Part shown: in pieces, positions 34,101-42,962 of the stretch
How the letters are laid out: the number at the start of each line of letters is the position of its first letter
Position numbering within the stretch: position 1 is the stretch's first letter
Translations under genes and position numbers: made by a program
NCBI RefSeq assembly: GCF_027270315.1
Contig: NZ_CP114413.1
Location: 9,052,001 to 9,116,000, forward strand
From: Streptomyces cinnabarinus
Lineage (GTDB): Bacteria; Actinomycetota; Actinomycetes; Streptomycetales; Streptomycetaceae
Direction: 5' to 3'
Length of the DNA: 64,000 nucleotides
The notes under the pieces: model-generated
Databases searched by the model: none
Told to the model about the DNA's origin: nothing
Seen by the model: only the letters and a program-made list of their open reading frames with translations

Positions 34101-35760
34101 TGCGGCGCTGCCAGGCCATCAGCAGGGCGTGTGCCAGCAGAGGCAGCCGGCCGGCCTCGTACGACTGTGCCGTCTCCTCGTCGTCGTCCCCGACGCGCAC
34201 GCCGAGGTCGGCCAGGAGCAGATCGACGAGCCCCGGCTCCAGTTCGAGTCCGGCACGGATGGCGGGAAGGGTGATCGAGGCGCGCAGTTCGGGGACGGTC
34301 ATCGCACCGACCACCACCGGGCCGGCCACCAAGGACGGCACCAGCTCCGGCCGGGCCAGGCAGGCCTCGTAGAAGTCGGCACGCAGGCCGATCACCACCA
34401 GCGCCGACGGCTCTCCGTCCGCACCCCGCGCCGCCCCGCACAGCGCCTCGAGAAAGACGCGCCGGTCCTCGGCGTCGGCGCACTGGGTGAACAGCTCCTC
34501 GAACTGGTCGACGATGATCACCACCCGGCCCCCGGCCTGCCCCTTGAGCGACCGGCGCAGGACGGAGGAGAGCTGGGCAGGGTCCGCACGCAGCCGCGCC
34601 GCCAGGTCCCCGGGATCGTCGTCCGACAGCCGTCCGGCCGCGGCGGCCAGCATCCCCAGCGGATCGGCGGTCGGCGTCAGCAACAGCCGGGGCCAGGTCG
34701 CGGAACCGGCGATGCCCAGTTCGCCCTGGCGCAGGGCGGGGATCAGCCCCGCCCGCAGCAAGGACGACTTGCCGGATCCGGAGCAGCCGATCAGGGCCAG
34801 GGGAACGGCGTCGTCGCAGTGCCGCGCGAGCCGCCCCACCACGGTCCGGGTCAGCACCTCGCGGCCGAAGAACCAGGCCGCGTCCGAGACATCGAAACGC
34901 GCGAGCCCCTTGTAGGGGCGGACCTGCGAGGCGCCCATGACCGCCCGCCCACCGTCCGGACGTCGCGCAGCGGCCGTCGCCCGGTAGGCCGGGTTGGGGG
35001 CCAGGATCAGCTCGTTCGCCCGGCCCTCGACGAAACGCTGCGGCTTCGGCGCCTGCGCCGCGTGCAGGGTGCGGGTGAGGGAACGGAACACATCATCGAG
35101 GCTCAGCTCGGCGGGCCCGTCGCGGTCGCCGGCATCGAGCAGCCGCAGCAGGGCACCGCTGAACGCCGTGTGCCGCTGCCCCTCGGGGGCGAGCGCGAGT
35201 TCGTCACGGCCTGCCGAGGTGAGGACGTAGCCGCCATTCACCCCGGCGATCTGAACCACCGTGTCATCGACGCCGCCTGGACCCAGCGGCCGGACCGCCC
35301 GCCCGGAGAAGCAGCAGTCGAGCACCACCACGAGGGAGCGGTCGAAGCCGCTGTTGAGGAACTCCAGTGCGTACTGCCGCAGTACGGGATACGGCAGCGC
35401 GGTGTGCGACAGCCGGGTCGCACGGGTGTCCGTGCACGCGGTGGACAGATGCAGCACGCTGCTCTGGTCGACCAGCCCGTGCCCCACGAAATACACGACG
35501 AGCAGCCCCTCGGCCTCGTCGACGGTCGTCCCGATAGCGTCCCCCAGCTCCACGGGGGATGCCGGATCCAGCAGGGTCCGCACCGCGTCCGAGGGCATGC
35601 CGCAGCGCTCGGTCAGCGCCTGGGCGAGGTCCAGGACAGTGGTGCGCACGGAGGGCACGTCCGGGAGCGAAGAACCGGTCAGATGACGGCCTGCGCCGAC
35701 CAGCAGGACCCTCGCCCCGGGAATGTCACCCCACCGACGTGCGGCCGCCTCCTCATGCAT
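31174..35760 (-). CDS. Caspase-like peptidase fused to STAND ATPase and WD40 propellers
   Basis: A 1528-residue protein starting at ATG 35760 after GGGGGA. Residues 1-255 are a caspase-like (C14) domain with catalytic His in YFVGHG (H94) and Cys in LDCCFSG (C149/C150). A STAND ATPase follows: Walker A GCSGSGKSS (325-333) and Walker B VIIVDQFEE (414-422), of the nSTAND1 type judged by KGLARFDVSDAAWFFGRE. A single membrane helix lies near 752-771 (GLLAGGCVLVVLALVFGLLW). About 14 WD40 repeats fill residues 845-1510, enough for two propellers. Such proteins sense a trigger with the propeller and release protease activity, giving cell death or signalling. The EACC1 gene is coupled downstream. Confidence 0.9.
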   Translation of the reverse strand: MHEEAAARRWGDIPGARVLLVGAGRHLTGSSLPDVPSVRTTVLDLAQALTERCGMPSDAVRTLLDPASPVELGDAIGTTVDEAEGLLVVYFVGHGLVDQSSVLHLSTACTDTRATRLSHTALPYPVLRQYALEFLNSGFDRSLVVVLDCCFSGRAVRPLGPGGVDDTVVQIAGVNGGYVLTSAGRDELALAPEGQRHTAFSGALLRLLDAGDRDGPAELSLDDVFRSLTRTLHAAQAPKPQRFVEGRANELILAPNPAYRATAAARRPDGGRAVMGASQVRPYKGLARFDVSDAAWFFGREVLTRTVVGRLARHCDDAVPLALIGCSGSGKSSLLRAGLIPALRQGELGIAGSATWPRLLLTPTADPLGMLAAAAGRLSDDDPGDLAARLRADPAQLSSVLRRSLKGQAGGRVVIIVDQFEELFTQCADAEDRRVFLEALCGAARGADGEPSALVVIGLRADFYEACLARPELVPSLVAGPVVVGAMTVPELRASITLPAIRAGLELEPGLVDLLLADLGVRVGDDDEETAQSYEAGRLPLLAHALLMAWQRRKGDALTTADYRRAEGIAGALSATAEGALHRLDEPAREAARILLLRLVQVGDGAHDTRRRWSRQRLLASLPDLARGAAVIEAFTAEDTRLLSVEQDSVEIVHETLLSAWPRLQAWITADRARLLAEQQLNDAAHAWEQARRDPELLFGGVRLELARRVTEDEGGPGALTSSARDFVAAALARVREEAAAALRRTRRRRTGLLAGGCVLVVLALVFGLLWKSSLEQEQRAERQHTVATAQGLVFRAESLRDVDLTTALRLGVAAHTLDAKAESRAGLVAGLLQRRDALYLDTPTGHVTSTGASGRGGAVDEVAYSPSGRVLASAGADGSFTLWDVTNRARPLRLSRTPAGSGALLALGFAAKGKLLATGDTQGVVRLWDISRPGRPRQSAALRGHGKRVEALAVSPDGQTLLAATGGQDAVLWDISDGAEPRKLTRLESGSAGPVRAVAYSDEGATVIVSGDGDAPAVWDVRRPGTPVPLGYIPSHSAVVQSVAFAPGSRLVATAGDDGMVELWDLNRAIDEADQGVLASISAHPLAARDVAFSHDGQTLATAGADGSVYLWDVTRPSAPERVAAFTGHTQQVRSVAFSPDDQSVLSGGDDGPVALWDATAHITGHAVSVLSRPGGEAKTVDFGLQGHLLGIFQGEFEDRAELRDLSTPNRPRDLASLDMGGAWLWAAAFSTDRRLLATGTDQNETLLWDISDQAHPRRLARLPGLDGQNTAVAFQPHGPLLATATGDGRQGDASTILWDVSQPTAPRRLQKLPDGPVTSLTFSRDGSTLVTTTYGKAHIWQVTPKGRARHLAAFSDAEQRVETSALSADRRTVAIAETASQRVALYDVRDRSRPRRLAELPSTAAPVRALAFSPTDALLAVGAQDGSIVLWDITQRTHPRQLTELNGIRSGVTLLAFGPDGRHLAATEDGVDVAAGRTIVWDISRIAAVVTQPVQRACALAGRGLSRQEWPRYTDGLPYQNTCGSR

Positions 35761-36418
35761 GCACGTCCCCCGACGCTCGCGCCCGCACCACTCGGCACGA
35801 GCGGCCCGACTCCACGTAGCCGCTGGCGGATTGAGTGTAGTGAGGGCTGCCCACACCACCACCGAACGCCGGTCGGGTTGCGACAGTCGCAGGGGGCAGT
35901 GGTCAGCCGTACGGCGCAGGGGCACGCAATGCAGCTCCGACCTGAGGATCTGAGCGAAAGGCACGAAATTGTCGAACGGCTGGACGGGGAAGGCGGTGCT
36001 GCTGATGGCGAATTACGTGAGCGTCGACAGCGCACGCCCCCTATTCACTCACCTGCGTGGCGCCACCCACGTATCGCTCAGCCCACTCGCCGGTTTCCTG
36101 ATCACCGTGGCCCTGTCCGCGATGGGCCTGTCGACCCAACCCGCCGGCCTGGCCTTCCACGTCCTGGATCTGGCCATGTGAGTGTCACGCGCCGCGACTG
36201 CCGCAGTCCGTCCTGGTCTCCTGCACCCACCCGCGAGGCGTGTGGCTTGACGACCAGTGATGGGTGGTGAGCAGTGAAGACCGCCGCCGACCCTCTCGGC
36301 GCAACCGCCGCGCATGTACGGAGAGGCCATGGCCGCATGCACTCTCACACTTCGCCCGCGACCCAGGTGCATCGCGACTGTTCTGCCTTGCGGCCCTGGC
36401 GTCAGCACGGTGCATGCA
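35761..36418. other. No convincing gene
   Basis: Upstream of the caspase gene and downstream of the TPR-ATPase gene. A 70-residue plus-strand frame at 35969-36181 has a hydrophobic part (LAGFLITVALSAMGL) but no supporting ribosome-binding site or family. Otherwise nothing was seen. Confidence 0.35.
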
Positions 36419-39073
36419 CTATTGCCATGGAGGTGTCGGCGTACCGTCCGGGTCCAGGCCATGTGGCCACAGCCTCTTGAGCAGCCGCCCATGGCGTGAG
36501 AAGCGGTACAGGACGCCGCCGTTGTCGGCGGCCTGCCGGGCCAGGGTTGCAGCACCCTCCCGGTCCCCGGCCCGCTCCCGCCACTCGGCCAGCCGGTATA
36601 GGGCGTCGGTGTCGCCGTGTTCGGCAGCCTGCCGGTAGAGGGCTTCGGCGCCCTCGCGGTCTTGGGCCTGCTCTCGCATCTCGGCCAGCCGGTACAAGGC
36701 GGTGGTGGTGCCGTTGCCGGCGGCCTGCCAAGCCAGGGCCTCGCTGCCCTCGCGGTCCCCGGTTTCCTCCCGTAGCACGGCCATGTGGAACAGGGCGCTG
36801 GTGCTGCCGTGGTCGGCAGCCCGGCGGTAGAGGTCATTGGCGCTTTCCGAGTCCCCGGCTTCGTCCCGCATCTCGCCAAGGTGGAACAGGGCGACGGCGC
36901 TGCCGTGGTCGACGGCCTGCCAAGCCAGGGCCTCGGCGCCCTTTCGGTCGCCGGCCTCCTCTCGCATTTCAGCCAGCTGATACAGAGCGTCGGTGTCGCC
37001 GTTACTGGCGGCGCGCCGTGCCGCAGCCTCGGCGCCCTCGCGGTCGCCGGCCTCCTCCCGCAACACAGCCACATGGAACAGAGCGCTGATGCTGCCCTGG
37101 TCGGCAGCCTGCTGGTAGAGAGACCCAGCCGCCGCCCGGTCCCCGTCATCCTCGCGCAGCAAAGCCAGACTGAACAGGGCGCTGATGCTGCCGCGGTCGG
37201 CGGCTTGCCGGTAGAGCGTCTCGGCGGCCTCACGGTCGTCAGTTTTCTCCCGCATGTCGGCCAAGTGCCATAGGGCGCTGATGCTGCCGTGGTCGGCGGC
37301 TTGTTGGTAGAGCGTCTCGGCGGCCTCGCGGTCGTCAGCGCTCTCCCGCATTTCAGCCAGGTGACACAAAGGGCCGGTGTCTCCGTGCTCGGCGGCCTGC
37401 CCGGCCAGGGCTTCGGCACCCTCCCAGTCCCCGGCCTGTGCCCGCATCATGGCCAGTCGGCGCAGGGCGTCGGTGTCGCCGTGGTCGGTGGCCTGTCGGG
37501 CCAGGGCTTCGGCACCCTCCCGGTCCCCGGCTTCTTCCCGCACCACAGCCAGGCGGGCCAGGGCGTCGGTGTCCCCGTGTTCGGCGGCACGATGGCGGAG
37601 GTGGTGGGCCCATTGGAGGCGGTAGCGGCGGTAGGCGGCTTGGGTGAGGTGGCGCAGGTCGTTGGGGTGGGTGAGGTGGGTGTGGGCGGCGTGCCAGAAG
37701 GAGGAGGGCGGGCACAGGTGGCGGCGGGCAGTGCGGCCGTGTTGTTCGAGGTAGTCGGCGAGCCGGAAGACCGGTCCGGCAGACAGGGCGGCCGTGATGT
37801 GGGCGCTGGTCGCAGTGGTGGGGGCGGGCAGGTGTTGTCGGGGTCGGGGCGTGGCCTTGCGCAAAGGGGCTTGTTTGCCGTGGACTGGTTGGTCGAGTTC
37901 GGCGTACGCCTGCTCGGCCCAGTGGTCGGTGAGCTGGTCGTAGTCGTGTTCGCTGAGGTAGCCCGACGCGGCGTGGGTGAGGAATGCGTGGGGGAGGTGG
38001 AGGCCGACGCCGAGGCGGCGTGCGTCCATTGCCGCTTCCAGCAGTGCTCGTGCGGGCGGGGTGGCCTGTTCGTAGCGGCGCAGCAGTTCGGGGGCGCCGG
38101 CCAGGTCCTGGGCCACCCGGCCGTGGTTCCGGGCGCGGGTGAGGGCGTCCGCCAGCAGCCCGTCACCGTTCTCGGCGAGAGCGGCGGCCGCTGCCAGAGC
38201 GGTGGTGTCGAAGGTGTCGGGGACGGTCAGGATGCGTCCGGCCAGCAGTTCCCGCACCCGGCTGTGGGGGTCAGGTCCGCCTGGAGTGGGCAGGGCGCCG
38301 TACTGGTGGGCGTATTCGGGCCACAGCGTGCCCAGCACAAGGACCGGCCCGCGCTCCTCATCACCCAGCAGCTGGTGCACGGTTGCCGCGATCCGCTCAC
38401 CGACCGCTGGGTCGCCGAGGTAGTGCTGGGCCTCGTTGAGCCACACCACCGTCCGCGCCCGGACCTGATGCAGCTCCTCCAACGCGGCTTCCGCGCGGGT
38501 CGGGTGGAAGGGATGCCACAACCGCCACCCCTGCGATGCGAGGGGCTGTACAGCTTCCCAGCACGCCCTCGTCTTCCCCGTCGAGGACGTCCCCACCAGG
38601 ACCACGATCCCGCTGCGGCCCGCTGCCGCTGCCGTCACCGCACCGGCCAGCGCCTGGTCATGCCGGCGGGGCACATAACCGGGCAGGGTCTGCACCCTGC
38701 CCCGGCCTGCAAGGGTGTGGCCCGATCCGGCGGGGTGGACTTCCAGTTCGTGCGGTTCCCACCGCCCGATCGGCTTGCCCGGCCCCGGCCCCGGCCCCGG
38801 CGCAGGCAGCGAGACAGCGCCTGACTCCTCGGCCGCGGTCCGCTGTAGTCGAAGAAGTTCGCCCGTCGGCAGTCTCAACGTGCGGGCCAGCGCGGTCACC
38901 GTGTCCACGGACGGAACGTCCCCCGCAGGCGAGAGCGCCTTCGACACCGTCGTGCGCCCCAGACCGGACTGCCTGGCCAGCTGCGTCTGATCCAACCGCG
39001 CCAGGGCACGACCTTCATCAAGTCTCCTGCGCAGTTCGACAAGTGCTGCCGTGCGGTCTGGCTCGTCGCGCAT
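36419..39073 (-). CDS. HTH-STAND ATPase with tandem TPR/SEL1-like repeats
   Basis: An 884-residue protein from ATG 39073 after GGGGGA. Residues 20-80 form an XRE-type helix-turn-helix (LDQTQLARQSGLGRTTVSKA). After a Pro/Gly linker comes a P-loop domain with Walker A GTSSTGKT (161-168) and a Walker B-like block (TVVWLNEAQHYL). A helical middle region follows. From about residue 505 there are roughly ten tandem repeats of about 36 residues with consensus near HGDTDALYRLAEMREEAGDR, visible as direct DNA repeats at 36.5-37.6 kb. It probably couples repeat-based sensing to DNA binding or to effector activation. No separate effector gene adjoins it. Confidence 0.82.
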   Translation of the reverse strand: MRDEPDRTAALVELRRRLDEGRALARLDQTQLARQSGLGRTTVSKALSPAGDVPSVDTVTALARTLRLPTGELLRLQRTAAEESGAVSLPAPGPGPGPGKPIGRWEPHELEVHPAGSGHTLAGRGRVQTLPGYVPRRHDQALAGAVTAAAAGRSGIVVLVGTSSTGKTRACWEAVQPLASQGWRLWHPFHPTRAEAALEELHQVRARTVVWLNEAQHYLGDPAVGERIAATVHQLLGDEERGPVLVLGTLWPEYAHQYGALPTPGGPDPHSRVRELLAGRILTVPDTFDTTALAAAAALAENGDGLLADALTRARNHGRVAQDLAGAPELLRRYEQATPPARALLEAAMDARRLGVGLHLPHAFLTHAASGYLSEHDYDQLTDHWAEQAYAELDQPVHGKQAPLRKATPRPRQHLPAPTTATSAHITAALSAGPVFRLADYLEQHGRTARRHLCPPSSFWHAAHTHLTHPNDLRHLTQAAYRRYRLQWAHHLRHRAAEHGDTDALARLAVVREEAGDREGAEALARQATDHGDTDALRRLAMMRAQAGDWEGAEALAGQAAEHGDTGPLCHLAEMRESADDREAAETLYQQAADHGSISALWHLADMREKTDDREAAETLYRQAADRGSISALFSLALLREDDGDRAAAGSLYQQAADQGSISALFHVAVLREEAGDREGAEAAARRAASNGDTDALYQLAEMREEAGDRKGAEALAWQAVDHGSAVALFHLGEMRDEAGDSESANDLYRRAADHGSTSALFHMAVLREETGDREGSEALAWQAAGNGTTTALYRLAEMREQAQDREGAEALYRQAAEHGDTDALYRLAEWRERAGDREGAATLARQAADNGGVLYRFSRHGRLLKRLWPHGLDPDGTPTPPWQ

Positions 39074-39196
39074 GCCGACTGTTCCCCCGAGATGGTGTGT
39101 TCGCCCGTGTTCATCATCGTCCCGGTGAACCATGGCGCACACCGTTTCCGCGACCTTCAACCCTGTCAACACCCCACCGCGTACAGGGAGTCTGCC

Positions 39197-39394
39197 GTGA
39201 GCGTCGCCGTCGTCCTCCTCACCGTCGCACTCGTCATCGTCGTCGCACTGCTGGCCGCCGCCGGCACCGGCAAGCTCGCCCGCCTGGACGGCGCCACCTA
39301 CCCGACCGCCCTGGCCCGCGCCGCCACCGCATTCGGTGCCGTGATCACCCTGGCCGCGGCCGTGACCGCGGCGATCGCCAGTGTCCTGACCTGA
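39197..39394 (+). CDS. Small two-helix membrane protein
   Basis: A 65-residue protein from GTG 39197 behind GGGAG. Two hydrophobic segments (AVVLLTVALVIVVALLAAAG and AVITLAAAVTAAIASVL) are linked by a short soluble stretch (KLARLDGATYPTALARAATA). It is transcribed divergently from the HTH-STAND-TPR gene and could share its promoter region. Function is unknown; proteins of this type are common in Streptomyces. Confidence 0.65.
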   Translation: MSVAVVLLTVALVIVVALLAAAGTGKLARLDGATYPTALARAATAFGAVITLAAAVTAAIASVLT

Positions 39395-39545
39395 CGAGCA
39401 TGCGGCGGTGGGCATGGAAGGTGTCCACTCCCTTGACCGGCGGGTCACCAGCGCTGCACACGCATGGTCCAGCCCGACGACATACCGCCCGCTCGCCAGT
39501 CTGCCTTGCGTGTCCAGGACCCGGTGAACGAGCCCCGCGAGTTCG

Positions 39546-39860
39546 TGTGAGAACCGTCGGCGGCCCGACGCTCGTCGCCGAACGGGAGCTCGCCGAGGGC
39601 AGCATCATCGACCAGGACTGCCTCGCCCTGCGCCTCGCCGAGGCCAACCCCGACGACACGCACCGCGGCTACGGAGCCTTCATGCACGAGGTGCTCCGCG
39701 GGATCGGCGCGGGCCAGCCCCGGCGGCAGGTGGCGCCTGGACAATTCGGCGGCCAGGACTCCTCGGAGAACGGCGCGGCCTTGCGCCTCGCCCCGCTGGG
39801 CGCCTGGCAGGCCGCCGGCCTGGACGGCCGAGTGGCGGTGCCGGGAACAGTTGCTGGGGC
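39546..39860 (+). pseudogene. Remnant of an ADP-ribosylglycohydrolase
   Basis: The frame reads VAERELAEGSIIDQDCLALR, NPDDTHRGYGAFMHEVLRGI and NGAALRLAPLGAW. The last block corresponds to the GNGAAMRVAPLGA motif of ADP-ribosylglycohydrolases (ARH/DraG family). The N-terminal metal-binding segment and the C-terminal half are missing, and the sequence after GAWQAAGLDG is nonsense. It is a dead fragment, possibly once part of the conflict-gene cluster. Confidence 0.6.
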
Positions 39861-40012
39861 CGGCACGGTTGCACAGACCGGGGCCAGCGCCGTACGGACG
39901 TCCGAGCACGGAAATCACAAGGTCGTGCGCCCCACCAGGAAGCGGGCCCCAGGATCGCGGCAGGCCCGCCGCGCACCGGGACCACGATGTATGTCTGTAG
40001 GAGGACTGTTTC

Positions 40013-40846
40013 ATGCCTGACCGGCCTTTGACGCTCATGGCAGTGCACGCTCACCCCGACGACGAGGCCACCGGAACCGGAGGCGTCCTCGCGCGGTACG
40101 CGGCGGAAGGCATCCGCACGGTTCTCGTGACGTGTACCGACGGTGCTTGTGGTGACGGAACGGGGGGTGTCAAGCCGGGCGATCCGGGACACGATCCGGC
40201 GGCGGTGGCCTTGATGCGCCGTCAAGAACTCGAAGCGAGCTGTGATGTCCTGAAGATCAGTGATCTGGAGCTGCTGGACTATGCCGACTCCGGGATGATG
40301 GGCTGGCCGAGCAACGACGCCCCCGGATCCTTCTGGCAGACCCCCGTGGAGGAAGGCGCGGCCCGGCTTGCGGAACTCATGCGGCACTACCGACCCGATG
40401 TGGTCGTCACCTACGACGAGAACGGCTTCTACGGCCACCCCGACCACATCCAGGCACACCGCATCACGATGGCCGCGCTGGAGATGACCGCGCTGACACC
40501 GAAGGTGTACTGGACGACGATGCCCCGCTCGATGATGCAGCGGTTCGGGGAGATCATGCGTGAGTTTCATCCGGACATGCCGGAGCCTGATCCTGCCGAG
40601 GCCGCCGCGATGGCTGAGATCGGTCTGCCCGACGGTGACATCTCCACATGGGTGGACACCACCGCGTTCAGCGACCAGAAGTTCGACGCGCTGGCCGCGC
40701 ACGCGAGTCAGGGCGAGAACATCTTCTTCCTCAGGATGGGCAAGGAGAGGTTCGGCGAGTTGATGGGCATGGAGACCTTCGTACGTGTCCAGGACGCCAC
40801 CGGCGCCGCCGTACCCGAGAACGATCTCTTCGCCGGGCTGCGCTGA
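40013..40846 (+). CDS. PIG-L-family zinc deacetylase (MshB/Mca-like)
   Basis: A 277-residue protein. The zinc-binding motif HAHPDDE occupies residues 12-18 and the second motif GHPDH residues 141-145, with the third-strand block VVVTYDENGFYGHPDH typical of MshB/Mca mycothiol enzymes. ATG 40013 is preceded by AGGAGG. Family members remove acetyl groups from GlcNAc-inositol or cleave mycothiol conjugates, or act on teicoplanin-type substrates. Lacking mycothiol-pathway neighbours, it may be an accessory detoxification copy. Confidence 0.9.
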   Translation: MPDRPLTLMAVHAHPDDEATGTGGVLARYAAEGIRTVLVTCTDGACGDGTGGVKPGDPGHDPAAVALMRRQELEASCDVLKISDLELLDYADSGMMGWPSNDAPGSFWQTPVEEGAARLAELMRHYRPDVVVTYDENGFYGHPDHIQAHRITMAALEMTALTPKVYWTTMPRSMMQRFGEIMREFHPDMPEPDPAEAAAMAEIGLPDGDISTWVDTTAFSDQKFDALAAHASQGENIFFLRMGKERFGELMGMETFVRVQDATGAAVPENDLFAGLR

Positions 40847-41056
40847 TCCGCCCTCCCGTCCCAGTCCGGGAAAGCGCATCGGCCGCACGGCGCGATCGAG
40901 CGGGTCACAGACCCTGAGGCCTGCCCCGCAGGTTCCGCTCCGGCGGGCCGCGACCAGGCCGGCGGGCCCTCGCCGGCGGCATCGAACGACAGACAACCCT
41001 CGAACTGCTCATCGGTGTCTGACGACTCCTCGACCACCACGGGGTTCAAGAGAGCT

Positions 41057-41262
41057 ATTCCGCGGAGGCCTTGGCCGTCGTGAGGTGCCGGTGGGCTTTG
41101 ACGGGTCCGCCGGCGGGTTTGGCCGTTGCGGTGGCTCGGCCGGCACGGCGTGCGCCGCCGCTTCGGCGTCGTTGGTGTCGGTCTTGCTGTGCCGTGACGG
41201 CGGCGTGTTGCCTTGTCCGGCTGGTTCGCCTCGATGACGGCCGGCTCGTTGGTGCGCGGGAG
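41057..41262 (-). pseudogene. IS110-family transposase remnant
   Basis: On the minus strand three frames carry consecutive pieces of an IS110 DEDD transposase: AVIEANQPDKATRRRHG, then SKTDTNDAEAAAHAV, then RAGRATATAKPAGGPV and HLTTAKASA. The KTDxxDAEAAA block is a family hallmark. At least two frameshifts and loss of both ends make it a relic. Confidence 0.6.
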
Positions 41263-41665
41263 GCGGCTCGGCGCGGCTGCAGCATGTGCCGGGACGGCGC
41301 GTGGGCACGGGGGTCGGGAAACCTGCGCGGCTGTTACTCACTTTTGGGTGACGGGCCGGGGCGGACGGGGTGGCGCGTCGTGATGGTCGAAGGGGTGTGG
41401 CCCTGCTGCCGTAAGGGCAGGTCGTCCGTCGGAGGACCGGCCTTCGCTCATAGGGAACATATATGGGCATTGCAGTCGAGGGTCACAGGAATGTGGGCAA
41501 TGGGTAACAGGGTCGGTGTTGCCGGTCAGTTGCCGCTTGTGGGGGCGAGGGTCTGTGGTGCGCGGCCGGCCCGGCCGTCGTCACATACCGCACCACTGCC
41601 CGGAGCTCGGCCCGTCAAGGGTGGGCCGCCTTCTGGGTGGGTGCCCGCACCATGCAGGTGGGTTC
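41263..41665. other. No gene recognised
   Basis: Intergenic up to the start of the lamin-tail-domain protein gene. Nothing beyond its leader was seen. Confidence 0.4.
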
Positions 41666-42235
41666 ATGTCTGCTTCTTCTTCCGTCACTTCCCGCCGTCT
41701 GCTCGGCGCCGTGCTTGCGGCCGGGGCTGTTGTGGGGGCGGTGGCGCTTCCGGCGTCCGCTGCCGGCCAGGATCGCGGCTGGCACGGTCCGAGGGTGGAG
41801 ATCTCGGCTGTGCAGTACGACTCCCCGGGACGCGATGACCGGTCGAACCGGTCGCTGAACCGGGAGTGGGTGGAGCTGACCAACACCGCCCGGCGTGCTG
41901 TGTACCTCGACGGGTGGACGCTGCAGGACCAGCACGGCCGCACCTACACTTTCGACGGCTACCGCCTGGCGGGCCGTGCCACGGTCCGCATCCACACCGG
42001 CGAGGGGCGCGACACCCGCACCGACCTGTACCAGGACCGCCGTGACTACGTGTGGGACAACCGATCCGGCACGGCCACCCTGCGCAACGACCGCGGCCGC
42101 TTCATCGACGACGAGTCCTGGGGCCACGACCGCCACCACCACGGCGGCAACCACCACCACGGCGACCGCGGGCACCACCACGGCGACCGCGGGCACCACC
42201 ACGGCGACCGCGGGCACCACGGTGACCGCCACTGA
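41666..42235 (+). CDS. Secreted lamin-tail-domain protein with His-rich tail
   Basis: A 189-residue exported protein starting at ATG 41666. Signal peptide: LLGAVLAAGAVVGAVALPAS, with cleavage near ASAAG. The mature part contains a lamin-tail (LTD) domain: VEISAVQYDSPGRDD, EWVELTNTARRAVYLDGWTL, then YTFDGYRLAG and VWDNRSGTATLRND. The C-terminal 35 residues are a His/Gly/Asp/Arg repeat (HHHGDRG three times) likely to bind metal. LTD domains often occur in secreted nucleases or cell-surface proteins; here the domain stands alone. Confidence 0.82.
   Translation: MSASSSVTSRRLLGAVLAAGAVVGAVALPASAAGQDRGWHGPRVEISAVQYDSPGRDDRSNRSLNREWVELTNTARRAVYLDGWTLQDQHGRTYTFDGYRLAGRATVRIHTGEGRDTRTDLYQDRRDYVWDNRSGTATLRNDRGRFIDDESWGHDRHHHGGNHHHGDRGHHHGDRGHHHGDRGHHGDRH
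42152..42232 (+). repeat. Tandem 21-bp coding repeat (HHHGDRG)
   Basis: Three exact or near-exact 21-base units (42152-42172, 42173-42193, 42194-42214), each encoding His-His-His-Gly-Asp-Arg-Gly, are followed by a shortened fourth unit before the stop. Such repeats expand and contract by slippage. Confidence 0.85.
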
Positions 42236-42499
42236 CCACCCAGATTCTGCGCAGGTGACAGCTGAGCACTCCACCCGCGCGTGCCCATGACAGGGGCGTG
42301 CCCGGCCATCTCGGTGGCCGGGCACACCGCTGCTTTGTTCGGCCACCGGCCCGGCAGGCCCTGCTCTTCGCCGGCCGGGAGTGGCTTTGGATTGCGCGCC
42401 GGCCGGCGTCCGCGGCGTCTCACTGGCGCCGACTGGCAGGGTTTGACAGCGGGCGGCCAGCGCCTGGGGGCCGAGTGCGGCGAGGGCCCCGCAGGGCGC

Positions 42500-42605
42500 T
42501 GAGCCGACGGACGGGCCGCATCTCGTGCTGCATCTGGTGGTAGTCCCAGATCAGTTTGGCCTGGCGCCACTGGTCCTCGGCGATGCCCTGCTGGTCGTTG
42601 CGCAC
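42500..42605 (-). pseudogene. N-terminal fragment of a YdcF/DUF218-family protein
   Basis: From GTG 42605, behind AGGGAGA, the minus strand encodes NDQQGIAEDQWRQAKLIWDY followed by HQMQHEMRPV. This matches the N-terminus of Streptomyces YdcF/ElyC/SanA-family proteins (DEQWxxAxxIWDYHQMxHxLRP). The catalytic GSHD region that should follow is lost by frameshift or deletion. The surviving start and ribosome-binding site suggest recent decay. Confidence 0.6.
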
Positions 42606-42962
42606 GCGTTTCTCCCTGGTCACCGTTGCCGGGGGCCCTCGGCCCCTCGCTCAGGGCCTTGATGCCCTCGATACTGCGCAGTTGGTGTATGAGTCCGTAC
42701 GCTGCCGCGGGTCAGGTGCGCGTGCGGCAGGGCGAAAGCGGGACGGGGGTGCGGGCTCAGCGACGCACACCGACATGTTCCGTAACCCTGTCTGCGCAGG
42801 CAGGCCGAGGTGCGCCGGAAGACGAAGAGCCTGTCATGGGCCCGGCAGCAGCGGGGGAGCGATCAGCTGGCCGGTGCTGGCGGGGTGTTGGTGGCTGTGC
42901 CACTGCTGCAGGTGGTTGAGAGGCAACGGCTCGCGGTGGTTGCCGCAGGTGCGGTGCCCCAG
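42606..42962. other. No gene recognised
   Basis: No coding sequence with family resemblance. The region lies downstream of the sigma-like/membrane-protein operon, whose terminator was not identified. Confidence 0.4.

Noticed and set aside
35969..36181. A 70-residue plus-strand frame with a hydrophobic segment
   Set aside because: No ribosome-binding site or family resemblance; the hydrophobic run is short and the start arbitrary.
33388..36270. A 960-residue plus-strand open frame opposite the caspase gene
   Set aside because: It is antisense to a well-supported multidomain protein; its composition (Gln/Arg/Gly/Pro-rich) is that of a shadow frame in high-GC DNA.
42152..42232. Tandem 21-bp units as a CRISPR or other array
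   Set aside because: Units are directly adjacent without spacers and encode the His-rich tail in frame, so they are a coding repeat.
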